A stretch of 10,575 bases of DNA from a bacterium (GCA_011049955.1 DRGV01000005.1:1-10575), one strand, 5' to 3'; numbered from the stretch's first letter, positions 1 through 6,021 are shown. Program-made: numbers and translations. The notes: generated by a model from the sequence alone, not told the origin.

Positions 1-231
1 AGTAAGAGTCATCGTTTAAGAAAGAGGGTGAACCTTTATCTGACAACCTTAAAAAAAGTGAGGATAAAGATAACGGGAGAGGATTTAAAAGAACTGGGCC
101 TAGCACCTAGCCCGCAGTTTAAAAAAGTATTGGATAGGATTTTCGAGGCCAGATTGGATGGAAAGGTTAAAAACAAAAAAGAGGAGTGGGCTATGGCTAA
201 GAGATTAGTTGTTACGTTAGGAGGGAAATAA
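1..231 (+). CDS. CCA-adding / poly(A) polymerase-type nucleotidyltransferase, C-terminal end (partial)
   Basis: The frame is open from the first base of the window, so this is the last 76 residues of a longer gene and the GTG at 28 is internal. The segment ITGEDLKELGLAPSPQFKKV followed by a FEARLDGKV-type stretch matches the C-terminal RNA-binding domain of class II tRNA nucleotidyltransferases, which add CCA to tRNA 3' ends or tail RNA with A. The catalytic head, and any CBS or DHH domains that some relatives carry upstream, lie outside the window, so CCA-adding, A-adding and poly(A) polymerase activity cannot be told apart. The stop codon (229-231) is one base from the start of the protease gene, so the two are probably co-transcribed. 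The order nucleotidyltransferase, M50 protease, trpS, scpA, scpB is, from memory, found in several bacterial phyla, which supports the call. Confidence 0.75.
   Translation, partial: SKSHRLRKRVNLYLTTLKKVRIKITGEDLKELGLAPSPQFKKVLDRIFEARLDGKVKNKKEEWAMAKRLVVTLGGK
219..225 (+). promoter_or_regulatory. Strong ribosome binding site deciding a TTG start
   Basis: AGGAGGG at 219-225 lies inside the last codons of the upstream gene, 7 nt before the TTG at 233. There is no ATG or GTG at a suitable distance in the protease frame, so this Shine-Dalgarno sequence is what identifies the TTG start. Confidence 0.75.
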
Positions 232-232
232 T

Positions 233-871
233 TTGATTTTCCTTATTGTTCTGACGATTATTCTCTTCTCTGTCATTATTCATGAATGTGCTCATGGTTG
301 GGTAGCGGAGAGGTATGGAGATCCTACGGCGCGGCTTTCAGGAAGGCTTACCTTGAACCCCTTACCTCATATCGATCCCATAGGAACATTACTTTTGCCA
401 GCTATATTATTCTGGCTGAACTTAAAAGGTATTCCAGTAATTATCTTTGGCTGGGCTAAGCCGGTACCAGTTAATTTCAGAAACCTGCGCAATCCCAAAG
501 AGGATATGATGAAGGTGGGGGCAGCCGGACCCCTCTCCAATATTCTTCTGGTCCTCTTCGCTGTTATGATATTAAAGGTAGCGAAGGTATCCCCTTATTC
601 GCTTCTTGGTCAGATAATAGGGTTTGGAGCCTTTATCAATCTCATCTTGGCTACCTTCAATCTGATTCCCATTCCACCATTGGATGGTTCACGTATTGTT
701 ATGGGGGTCCTTCCTCCCCGGATGGCTTATAACTACAGTAGGTTAGAACCATATGGAATCTTTATTATTATTGGGGCTCTATTGGTTTTGCCTGGGTTGC
801 TTGGATCTCTCTTTAAACTGATAATAGACATATGTAAACTTTTAGGGATTTATCTTCCGTTTTTTAAATAA
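233..871 (+). CDS. Site-2 protease family (M50) membrane zinc metalloprotease
   Basis: This 212-residue integral membrane protein is predicted to be an intramembrane zinc protease. The zinc-binding HExxH motif is HECAH at residues 17-21, in the first membrane segment. The second family signature, a PIPPLDG loop with the zinc-ligand aspartate at about residue 151, follows the GPLSN segment (about 98-102) typical of the family. About five hydrophobic stretches are visible (roughly 1-20, 47-75, 95-115, 120-148 and 172-205). No PDZ domain is present and the length is short, so it belongs with the small YwhC/Rv-like group rather than with RseP. Its natural substrate cannot be inferred. It starts with TTG behind a strong AGGAGG site and is 30 nt upstream of trpS, so it probably shares a transcript with its neighbours. 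Confidence 0.9.
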   Translation: MIFLIVLTIILFSVIIHECAHGWVAERYGDPTARLSGRLTLNPLPHIDPIGTLLLPAILFWLNLKGIPVIIFGWAKPVPVNFRNLRNPKEDMMKVGAAGPLSNILLVLFAVMILKVAKVSPYSLLGQIIGFGAFINLILATFNLIPIPPLDGSRIVMGVLPPRMAYNYSRLEPYGIFIIIGALLVLPGLLGSLFKLIIDICKLLGIYLPFFK

Positions 872-901
872 AATAGAGGGTCTAAGAAGAGGTTTGGGAA
901 T

Positions 902-1873
902 ATGAGGATATTGAGCGGCATGAGACCTACTGGCAGGCTTCACTTGGGGAATCTTTTAGGTGCTTTAACAAACTGGAAAAATTTACAAGAAAAGTATGAG
1001 TGCTTCTATATGGTGGCCGATCTCCATGCCCTAACCACGGATTATGCGGATACCAGAGAGATAAAAAGAAACATTAGAGAGATGGTTATTGACTGGCTGG
1101 CCAGTGGCATCGATCCCAAAAAGTCTACTATCTTCATCCAGTCCCAGATCCCGGAGCATTCTGAATTATATCTCCTCTTATCCATGTTCACCCCCATTCC
1201 CTGGCTGGAGAGGTGTCCTACATATAAAGAACAGTTAAAAGAGATTAAAGGGAAAGACCTCAGAACCTATGGCTTCCTGGGCTATCCCGTCCTCCAGGCA
1301 GCGGATATCTTAATCTATAAGGCAGAGGTGGTTCCAGTGGGAGAGGATCAGTTGCCCCATCTGGAACTGACCCGGGAGATTGCTCGAAGGTTCAACCACT
1401 TATACAAAGATATCTTTCCCATTCCCCAGGCGAAATTGACTAAGGTTCCCCGGTTCCCTGGAATAGACGGAAGGAAGATGAGCAAGAGTTATAACAACTG
1501 CATCTATCTCTCTGACAGCGATGAAGTAATCAAAGAAAAGATAGAGGAAGCGATTACTGACCCGGCGAGAAAGACCTTGAAGGATAAGGGTCATCCTGAT
1601 ATCTGTACCATCTTCAACTTCCATCAAATCTATAACCGAAAAAATGTGAAAGATGTGGAAGCAAGATGTAAGAAGGCCCAGATAGGTTGTAGGGAATGTA
1701 AGAGGAACTTAGCCAATACCTTGGCGAGCGCCCTCTCTGATTTCCATAGAAAGCGGAAAGAACTTTTAGAAAACCCAGAGAAAATCGATAAGATTCTGAA
1801 AGAGGGAAGGAAAAAGGCGAGTAGCATCGCCAAGCAAACCTTAGAAGAAGTAAAGAGGGTAATGGGCATATAG
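902..1873 (+). CDS. trpS: Tryptophan-tRNA ligase (TrpRS) with a four-cysteine motif
   Basis: The 323-residue protein is a class I aminoacyl-tRNA synthetase that charges tRNA-Trp in the cytoplasm. The start reads SGMRPTGRLHLGN, with HLGN (residues 14-17) as the HIGH-type ATP site, VGEDQLPHLELTR is the TrpRS tryptophan/ATP-binding region, and KMSKS is at residues 192-196. Length is normal for bacterial TrpRS. Cysteines at 235, 256, 263 and 266 form C-x20-C-x6-C-x2-C near the C-terminal anticodon-binding region; a very similar pattern binds a [4Fe-4S] cluster in Thermotoga maritima TrpRS, so a cluster is likely here, by inference. The ATG at 902 follows GAAGAGG (886-892) at 9 nt. It lies between the protease gene and scpA. 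Confidence 0.97.
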   Translation: MRILSGMRPTGRLHLGNLLGALTNWKNLQEKYECFYMVADLHALTTDYADTREIKRNIREMVIDWLASGIDPKKSTIFIQSQIPEHSELYLLLSMFTPIPWLERCPTYKEQLKEIKGKDLRTYGFLGYPVLQAADILIYKAEVVPVGEDQLPHLELTREIARRFNHLYKDIFPIPQAKLTKVPRFPGIDGRKMSKSYNNCIYLSDSDEVIKEKIEEAITDPARKTLKDKGHPDICTIFNFHQIYNRKNVKDVEARCKKAQIGCRECKRNLANTLASALSDFHRKRKELLENPEKIDKILKEGRKKASSIAKQTLEEVKRVMGI

Positions 1874-1936
1874 GAAAGTCTATAGTCAATAGTCGGTAAT
1901 CGGCTATTGGTGATTAGTAGAAGACGGAAATCGGTC
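1874..1936 (+). repeat. Degenerate heptamer array after trpS
   Basis: Starting right after the trpS stop codon, the sequence divides into nine consecutive 7-nt words without gaps. The first four are GAAAGTC, TATAGTC, AATAGTC, then GGTAATC; later units drift (GGCTATT, GGTGATT) but keep the register. CAATAG (1887-1892) and CTATTG (1904-1909) can also pair as a short stem. No coding potential is supported. This is the first half of the trpS-scpA spacer; function unknown. Confidence 0.6.
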
Positions 1937-1950
1937 AACTGTTTTTCAAT

Positions 1951-1978
1951 TTTTACTTTTTACTTGTTACTTTTTACT
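1951..1978 (+). repeat. TTTTACT heptamer array, four units, upstream of scpA
   Basis: Four head-to-tail heptamers: TTTTACT at 1951, 1958 and 1972, and TGTTACT at 1965. The array ends 14 nt before the AGGAGA ribosome binding site (1993-1998) of scpA. The same word is arrayed at 4691-4718, upstream of hisC, at the same distance from its ribosome binding site. Confidence 0.75.
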
Positions 1979-2003
1979 TTATCTCACCTCATAGGAGAGC
2001 AAA

Positions 2004-2705
2004 GTGGCATATCATGTTAAGTTAGAGGCCTATGAAGGGCCCCTGGATTTGCTCCTTTATCTAATAAAGAAGGATGAGGTGGACATCTGGGACATCCCCA
2101 TCGCCCAGATTGCGGGAGAATATTTAGAATACATCAATATGATGAAACTACTGGACTTAGATGTAATAGGTGAATTCTTGGTCATGGCCTCAACATTAAT
2201 AAAAATAAAGTCTCACATGCTCCTTCCCCAAGAAGAGGCAGGAATAGAAGAGGATATTGAGGATCCTCGCTCAGAATTAATAGAGCAGCTCTTAGAATAC
2301 GAGATGTATAAGGAAAGGGCAAAGACTTTTAAAGAATTGGAAGAGGCACAATCCAAACTCTTCACCCGACCACCAACTGAAATTCCTCCTTCCCAGCCGA
2401 TCTTTGAAGCCAGCCTCTTTGATCTCTTGACCGCCTTTCGCAATGTATTAAAGGAGAGGGCTCCCGAGATTGTAAGGGAGATTGAACCTTTTAAATTCAC
2501 CTTAGAGGAAAAAGTTGACCAGATTCTTAAGAGACTGGAGAAGAAAGATAAGATTAGTTTCTCTTTACTCTTCAAAGAATGTCTATCTAAGGGAGAACTC
2601 ATCGTTACCTTCTTAGCCCTCTTGGAACTCATAAAGCAACGAAGGGTGCGTATTCATCAACCAAAACTCTTCGACGAAATCGCCATATATAGATGCCCCG
2701 CTTAA
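2004..2705 (+). CDS. scpA: Segregation and condensation protein A (kleisin of the SMC complex)
   Basis: The 233-residue protein is the bacterial kleisin, which bridges the two SMC heads and binds ScpB in the chromosome-organising SMC-ScpAB complex on the nucleoid. The N-terminus carries the family signature YEGPLDLLLYLIKKDEVDIW (about residues 9-28), followed by ASTLIKIKSHMLLP (about 62-75), both in the region that contacts the SMC neck. The middle (about 80-125) is acidic and probably flexible, and the C-terminal part (about 165-233) resembles the winged helix that binds the SMC head. Length is in the normal range. GTG at 2004 is chosen because it lies 5 nt after AGGAGA (1993-1998) and gives the usual family N-terminus. 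scpB follows after a 107-nt spacer. Confidence 0.95.
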   Translation: MAYHVKLEAYEGPLDLLLYLIKKDEVDIWDIPIAQIAGEYLEYINMMKLLDLDVIGEFLVMASTLIKIKSHMLLPQEEAGIEEDIEDPRSELIEQLLEYEMYKERAKTFKELEEAQSKLFTRPPTEIPPSQPIFEASLFDLLTAFRNVLKERAPEIVREIEPFKFTLEEKVDQILKRLEKKDKISFSLLFKECLSKGELIVTFLALLELIKQRRVRIHQPKLFDEIAIYRCPA

Positions 2706-2725
2706 ATCGCAAATGTATAGTAAAG

Positions 2726-2790
2726 AAGGGAAGGGGGTTAAGGAATTTACCCTCGTACTCCGTTTAACCCTCTTACCCCCCTTAACCCTT
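2726..2790 (+). repeat. Imperfect inverted repeat in the scpA-scpB spacer
   Basis: A purine-rich arm at 2726-2743 (AAGGG, then AAGGGGG, then TTAAGG) faces a pyrimidine-rich arm at 2772-2790 (CTTACCCCCC then TTAACCCTT) that is close to its reverse complement with small indels. The right side also repeats TTACCC/TTAACCC words every 8-10 nt from 2746. The structure could fold in RNA, but there is no clean U-run, so it is not called as a terminator. It takes up most of the spacer and ends 22 nt before the scpB start. Confidence 0.55.
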
Positions 2791-2812
2791 TATAACAAGG
2801 AAATTAGCGTCT

Positions 2813-3463
2813 ATGGAGAGAGAGAAGATTAAATTAATCATCGAGGTCCTGCTCTTTACCTCCCACGAACCACTTACTGAAAAGAGTCTGACTGAAGTCC
2901 TGGAGGGGGTAGATAAAGAATCCATAAAAAAGGCCTTAGGGGAGTTAAGAAAGGAATATCAAGAAAAAAGGAATTTAGAGATACGGGAAGTGGCTGGAGG
3001 CTACCAGATCTTTACCTCTCCAGACTATGCTCCCTGGATAGAAAAATTACACAGGACGAGACCCACCAAACTCTCCCAAGCAGCTTTAGAGACCTTGGCT
3101 ATGGTGGCTTACAACCAGCCTGTCATTAGGGCAGAGATTGAATCCATTCGAGGAGTGGATGTTAGCGGAGTGCTCTATACTTTGCTGGAAAAGAACCTGA
3201 TTAAGATACTGGGAAAGAAGAAGGTTATTGGCCGACCGCTCTTATACGGGATTACGGATGATTTCTTGAAGTACTTTGGGCTGAAGGATGTAAGCGAATT
3301 ACCAAGCGTTAAGGAAGTGAAGGAGATGATTCCGAACCGCAAAAGCGCAAAAACTTCGCAAAAGACGCAAAAATCTTTGCGTTCTTCGCGGGCCCTTGGC
3401 GCTTTAGCGGTTGCAAAGGAGGAAGTAAGTGATGAAACTGAAGAACCTAAGGAAGAGAATTGA
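2813..3463 (+). CDS. scpB: Segregation and condensation protein B, with a palindrome-encoded tail insertion
   Basis: The protein (216 residues) is the ScpB partner of ScpA in the SMC complex. Residues 1 to about 170 form the two winged-helix domains, with recognisable family segments such as EVLLFTSHEPLT (11-22), SQAALETLAMVAYNQPV (about 88-104), IRGVDVSGVL and the IGRPLLYGITDDFLKYFGL region (about 140-160). Residues 175-200 are encoded entirely by a 78-nt palindrome (3335-3412), are rich in K, S, A and R, and do not look like any ScpB domain. Without them the protein would be 190 residues, the usual family size. An acidic tail follows (201-216). The ATG at 2813 is preceded by a modest AAGGA (2797-2801). 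The 3' end overlaps pheA by 32 nt, which suggests coupled translation. Confidence 0.93.
   Translation: MEREKIKLIIEVLLFTSHEPLTEKSLTEVLEGVDKESIKKALGELRKEYQEKRNLEIREVAGGYQIFTSPDYAPWIEKLHRTRPTKLSQAALETLAMVAYNQPVIRAEIESIRGVDVSGVLYTLLEKNLIKILGKKKVIGRPLLYGITDDFLKYFGLKDVSELPSVKEVKEMIPNRKSAKTSQKTQKSLRSSRALGALAVAKEEVSDETEEPKEEN
3335..3412 (+). repeat. 78-nt palindromic element inserted in frame in scpB
   Basis: The outer arms AACCGCAAAAGCGC (3335-3348) and GCGCTTTAGCGGTT (3399-3412) pair at 13 of 14 positions, and the core ACGCAAA (3365-3371) / TTTGCGT (3376-3382) pairs perfectly around a 4-nt loop. CGCAAAA-type words recur on the left at spacings 8, 11 and 9 nt and are mirrored on the right at 9, 11 and 8. 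The length is a multiple of three and it begins on a codon boundary, so it adds 26 codons without a stop. This resembles the way Rickettsia palindromic elements sit in genes, though no sequence relation is claimed. It ends just before the pheA ribosome binding site. Confidence 0.75.
3415..3422 (+). promoter_or_regulatory. Ribosome binding site of pheA inside scpB
   Basis: AAAGGAGG at 3415-3422 lies 9 nt before ATG 3432 and 6 nt before the alternative GTG 3429. It is within the scpB coding sequence, directly after the palindrome, so folding of the palindrome in mRNA could affect access to this site (inference). Confidence 0.75.
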
Positions 3464-4493
3464 TGAGGTCGACGGCCAGATATTAGAACTTCTTAATAAA
3501 AGGGCAAGGACTAGCTTGGAGATTGCCCAGGTGAAGAAGGGGAAAGGGATGGAATACTATCTTCCCCATCGGGAGGAGCAGATCTATAAGAGATTGAAGA
3601 AAAAAAATAAAGGGCCCTTTCCCAATAAGGCCTTAGAGGAAGTATATCGGGAGATTATATCGGGCAACCTTTCCTTAGAAAAACCTCTGGGAATCGCCTA
3701 TCTTGGACCAGAGGCCACCTTCACTCATTTAGCAAGTATGCAAAAGTTCGGTTCCTCTCCCTCTTATCTTCCAGTAAAATCCATCGCCGATGTCTTCAGT
3801 GAAGTAGAAAGGGGAAGGGCGGACTACGGGGTAGTTCCCATTGAAAACTCAACAGAGGGGGTAATTAACTATACCCTGGATATGTTCATCGATTCTGACT
3901 TAAAGATTGTCTCTGAAATCCTCTTAGAGATTTCTCATAACCTACTCTCAAAAGGAAGCCTTAAGGATATCAAGAAGATCTATTCTCACTCCCAAGCCAT
4001 CGCCCAATCGAGGAACTGGGTGGAAAACAACCTGCCCAATGCCAGGATAATTGAGGTCTCCTCTACCGCCCGGGCGGCGGCTCGAGCGACTAAGGAAAAG
4101 AATGCTAGCGCCATTGCTTCGGAGTTAGCAGCCAAATTATATAATCTAAGGATAGTCGCCTCCCACATCGAAGATACTAAGGAGAATGTCACCCGCTTCT
4201 TAGTCATCGGTAAGACCATTAGCAAGAGAACGGGAAAGGACAAGGCCTCCATCATGTTTTCCATTAAAGATAGGCCGGGGGCCTTATATGATATGCTTCG
4301 CTCCTTTGCCAAAGAAAAGATTAACTTAACTAAGATAGAATCCCGGCCCTCGAAAAAGAAGGCCTGGGAGTACATCTTCTTTGTTGATTTTCAGGGGCAC
4401 ATTGAGGATAAGAAAGTAAAGAAGGCCTTGAAGGAATTAGAGAAAGGGTGTCTCTTCCTAAAGATTCTGGGCGCCTATCCGGTAGCCCGATAG
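3432..4493 (+). CDS. pheA: Bifunctional chorismate mutase / prephenate dehydratase (P-protein)
   Basis: This 353-residue cytoplasmic enzyme converts chorismate to prephenate and then to phenylpyruvate, the committed steps to phenylalanine. Residues 1 to about 80 are an AroQ-type helical chorismate mutase (LRKRIDEVDGQILELLNKRA, then VKKGKG and a PHREEQI segment supplying the basic and acidic active-site residues). About 90-265 is prephenate dehydratase, with YLGPEATFTH, VPIENSTEGV, and the catalytic TRF motif (NVTRFLVIG, Thr at about 254). About 280-353 is an ACT domain with RPGALYDML and ESRP (about 303-306), the usual site of phenylalanine feedback. ATG 3432 is preferred over the adjacent GTG 3429; the choice changes the protein by one residue. 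It overlaps scpB by 32 nt and is followed by a long repeat-filled spacer. Confidence 0.96.
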   Translation: MKLKNLRKRIDEVDGQILELLNKRARTSLEIAQVKKGKGMEYYLPHREEQIYKRLKKKNKGPFPNKALEEVYREIISGNLSLEKPLGIAYLGPEATFTHLASMQKFGSSPSYLPVKSIADVFSEVERGRADYGVVPIENSTEGVINYTLDMFIDSDLKIVSEILLEISHNLLSKGSLKDIKKIYSHSQAIAQSRNWVENNLPNARIIEVSSTARAAARATKEKNASAIASELAAKLYNLRIVASHIEDTKENVTRFLVIGKTISKRTGKDKASIMFSIKDRPGALYDMLRSFAKEKINLTKIESRPSKKKAWEYIFFVDFQGHIEDKKVKKALKELEKGCLFLKILGAYPVAR

Positions 4494-4503
4494 TGGGACA
4501 AGG

Positions 4504-4631
4504 GAAACGGAGAATCGGGGAATCGGGGAATCGGAGACAGCGGGAAAGTGAGAAAGTGAGCAGATGGGAAAGTGAGAAGGGGAGAAAGGGGGAAACGGGG
4601 AAACGGGGAAACGGGGAAACGGTGAAAGGGC
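4504..4631 (+). repeat. Octamer array, 16 degenerate units in perfect register
   Basis: From 4504 the sequence splits into sixteen consecutive 8-nt units, each starting with G and almost all with GA, with no insertion or deletion. Consensus is about GAAANGGG. Examples: GAAACGGA (4504), GAATCGGG (4512, 4520), GAAAGTGA (4544, 4552, 4568), GAAACGGG (4592, 4600, 4608). GACAGCGG (4536) and GCAGATGG (4560) are the most divergent but hold the register. The strand is almost pure purine. Open frames through it on both strands are repeat translations, not genes. It begins 10 nt after the pheA stop. Confidence 0.8.
4588..4616 (+). other. Potential G-quadruplex (four GGGG runs, AAAC loops)
   Basis: Within the octamer array, G runs at 4588-4592, 4597-4600, 4605-4608 and 4613-4616 are separated by identical AAAC loops. 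This satisfies the classic quadruplex pattern with up to four tetrads, on the coding strand and hence also in the mRNA. Folding in the cell is not shown by the sequence. Confidence 0.6.
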
Positions 4632-4640
4632 AGAAGATCA

Positions 4641-4668
4641 ATGAAAAATAAAAAATGAAAAATGAAAA
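4641..4668 (+). repeat. ATGAAAA heptamer array
   Basis: Four head-to-tail 7-nt units: ATGAAAA at 4641, 4655 and 4662, ATAAAAA at 4648. It follows the octamer array in the pheA-hisC spacer. The A-rich words could pair loosely with the T-rich array at 4691-4718 about 20 nt downstream, making an AT-rich imperfect stem. Confidence 0.65.
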
Positions 4669-4690
4669 ATTATCACTATTGAAAAAACAC

Positions 4691-4718
4691 GTTTACTTTT
4701 TACTTTTAACTTTTTAAT
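4691..4718 (+). repeat. TTTTACT-type heptamer array upstream of hisC
   Basis: Four 7-nt units: GTTTACT (4691), TTTTACT (4698), TTTAACT (4705), TTTTAAT (4712). The array ends 14 nt before the AAGGAG ribosome binding site at 4733-4738, the same spacing as for the array at 1951-1978 in front of scpA. Confidence 0.65.
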
Positions 4719-4747
4719 TGATTGCAACCTTTAAGGAGTAAGATAGT

Positions 4748-5866
4748 ATGAAGAGATTGGCACGTAAGTCTATCTTAGAGATAAAGCCTTATAAGCCGGG
4801 GAAACCGATAGAGGAAGTGAAGAGAGAGTTAGGCCTAAGGGAGATTATTAAACTGGCCTCAAATGAGAATACCCTGGGTCCTTCTTCCCGAACCATAAAA
4901 GCTCTGAGAGATTACTTGCCCAAGATATATCTCTATCCTGAAGACTCCTGTTTCTACCTGAAAAAAGAATTGGCCAAGAGATTGAAAGTAAAGATGGAGA
5001 ACCTCATCATGGGCAATGGTTCGGATGAGATCATGGAACTGATTCCCAAGACTTTCCTAAACCCTGGAGAGGAAGTAATCTATGGTCATCCCTCCTTCCT
5101 TATTTATGAGATAGTAACTAAGATCATGGGTGGAAAACCAGTTCCTATTTCCCTTAAAGATTATACCTACGACCTGAAGGGAATAGTAATGGCCATTACC
5201 AGAAAGACAAAGATCATCTTCGTCTGCAATCCAAACAATCCTACAGGAACTATGGTCAGTGAGGAAGAGATTAGAGCATTTTTGAAGAGAGTGCCTGAGA
5301 GAATTATTGTGGTGCTCGATGAGGCCTACAAAGACTATGTGGAGAGAAGGGATTTTCCTAATAGCATTGGGTTATTGAAAGAGTATAAAAACATCATCAT
5401 CCTGCGCACCTTTGCCAAGATCTATGGCCTGGCGGGTCTGAGGATTGGCTATGGCATTGCCCGAGAAGAGGTAATCGACCTCCTCTCTAAAGTACGCCTC
5501 CCCTTCAATGTCAATTCCCTGGCCCAGGCAGCTGCCTTAGCAAGTCTTAAGGATAAAGAACAAGTGAAGAAGACAAGAAGGATGAATCGCGAGGGAAAGA
5601 GATTTCTCTATGCTGCCTTCGAAAGTCTGGGTCTGGAATACATTCCCACTCAGACCAACTTCATTCTCATAAATCTAAGCCCCGCCTGTAGCGGGACAAG
5701 AAGGAGCGGAGAGAAAATCTGTCGCGAGTTGTTGATAAAGGGAATTATCATAAGGGAGATGAGTGCCTGGGGGCTGAATAATTATATAAGGGTAACCATT
5801 GGAAGAGAAGAAGAGAATAAGAAGTTCATTCAGGCGTTGAGGAAGGCATTAGAAGTGATGCGGTAA
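4748..5866 (+). CDS. hisC: Histidinol-phosphate / aromatic aminotransferase (PLP, fold type I)
   Basis: The 372-residue enzyme belongs to the HisC family of class I/II aminotransferases. Visible family features are LASNENTLGPS (about 36-46), NPNNPTGT (162-168), DEAYKDY (191-197), the PLP-binding lysine K224 in TFAKIYGLAGLRIGYG, with R232 in LRIG, and the C-terminal IRVTIG substrate-arginine segment. HisC transaminates imidazole-acetol phosphate in histidine synthesis, but family members also use aromatic 2-oxo acids. Its place between pheA and aroF, as hisC sits beside tyrA in the Bacillus subtilis aromatic supraoperon, suggests it makes Phe and Tyr here, possibly as well as histidinol phosphate. 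Residues 311-321 (SPACSGTRRSG) extend a loop that is shorter in most relatives and contain a small palindrome. ATG 4748 follows AAGGAG (4733-4738) at 9 nt. Confidence 0.9.
   Translation: MKRLARKSILEIKPYKPGKPIEEVKRELGLREIIKLASNENTLGPSSRTIKALRDYLPKIYLYPEDSCFYLKKELAKRLKVKMENLIMGNGSDEIMELIPKTFLNPGEEVIYGHPSFLIYEIVTKIMGGKPVPISLKDYTYDLKGIVMAITRKTKIIFVCNPNNPTGTMVSEEEIRAFLKRVPERIIVVLDEAYKDYVERRDFPNSIGLLKEYKNIIILRTFAKIYGLAGLRIGYGIAREEVIDLLSKVRLPFNVNSLAQAAALASLKDKEQVKKTRRMNREGKRFLYAAFESLGLEYIPTQTNFILINLSPACSGTRRSGEKICRELLIKGIIIREMSAWGLNNYIRVTIGREEENKKFIQALRKALEVMR
5681..5695 (+). repeat. Small GC-rich palindrome inside hisC
   Basis: CCCGC (5681-5685), loop CTGTA, GCGGG (5691-5695) lies in the hisC loop insertion and is read in frame as P-A-C-S-G. 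TAGCGGGACAAG at 5689-5700 matches TAGTGGGACAAG at 4491-4502, across the pheA stop codon, at 11 of 12 bases, so both may derive from one dispersed repeat. Confidence 0.45.
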
Positions 5867-5879
5867 TATGAAAAATCCC

Positions 5880-5930
5880 AAATTCCAAATCACAAATCAC
5901 AAACAAATTACAAATTCCAATTACCAAATG
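5880..5930 (+). repeat. AAATYMC heptamer array after hisC, left arm of a composite element
   Basis: Heptamers AAATTCC (5880), AAATCAC (5887, 5894), a 4-nt AAAC interruption, then AAATTAC (5905), AAATTCC (5912), AATTACC (5919) and AAATG. AAATTCCAA at 5880-5888 is the exact reverse complement of TTGGAATTT at 6058-6066, so the region 5880-6066 is bounded by short inverted ends and contains two hairpins. Words of the same family open the aroF-tyrA spacer (7131-7162). No transposase or gene is present in it. Confidence 0.6.
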
Positions 5931-5961
5931 TTTAAAACAAACCGTTTCGGTCATTGCCCGT

Positions 5962-5993
5962 CCTCCGTAGAAGTAGAACTTCTACTTCGGAGG
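5962..5993 (+). repeat. Long hairpin in the hisC-aroF spacer
   Basis: CCTCC at 5962-5966 pairs with GGAGG at 5989-5993, and GAAGTAGAA at 5970-5978 is the perfect reverse complement of TTCTACTTC at 5980-5988, leaving a GTA bulge on the left arm. There is no downstream U-run, so an intrinsic terminator is not called. Confidence 0.7.
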
Positions 5994-6021
5994 CTGGATG
6001 ATTTTGGTCATTGTATATTGT

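Noticed and set aside
28..231. A complete 67-residue small protein starting at GTG 28
   Set aside because: The frame is open to the window edge and the sequence is a known C-terminal domain, so it is the end of a longer gene.
1400..1938. Three open frames on the minus strand over trpS and its spacer
   Set aside because: They lie antisense to a clearly identified trpS, have no recognisable domains, and one runs into the heptamer array; they are shadow frames.
4448..4651. A 67-codon open frame on + overlapping the pheA end, and a 103-codon frame on the other strand at 4330-4641
   Set aside because: Both are translations of the purine-rich octamer array (repeated GES/GET- and SPF/RFP-type residues) without a proper ribosome binding site or domain; they are repeat by-products.
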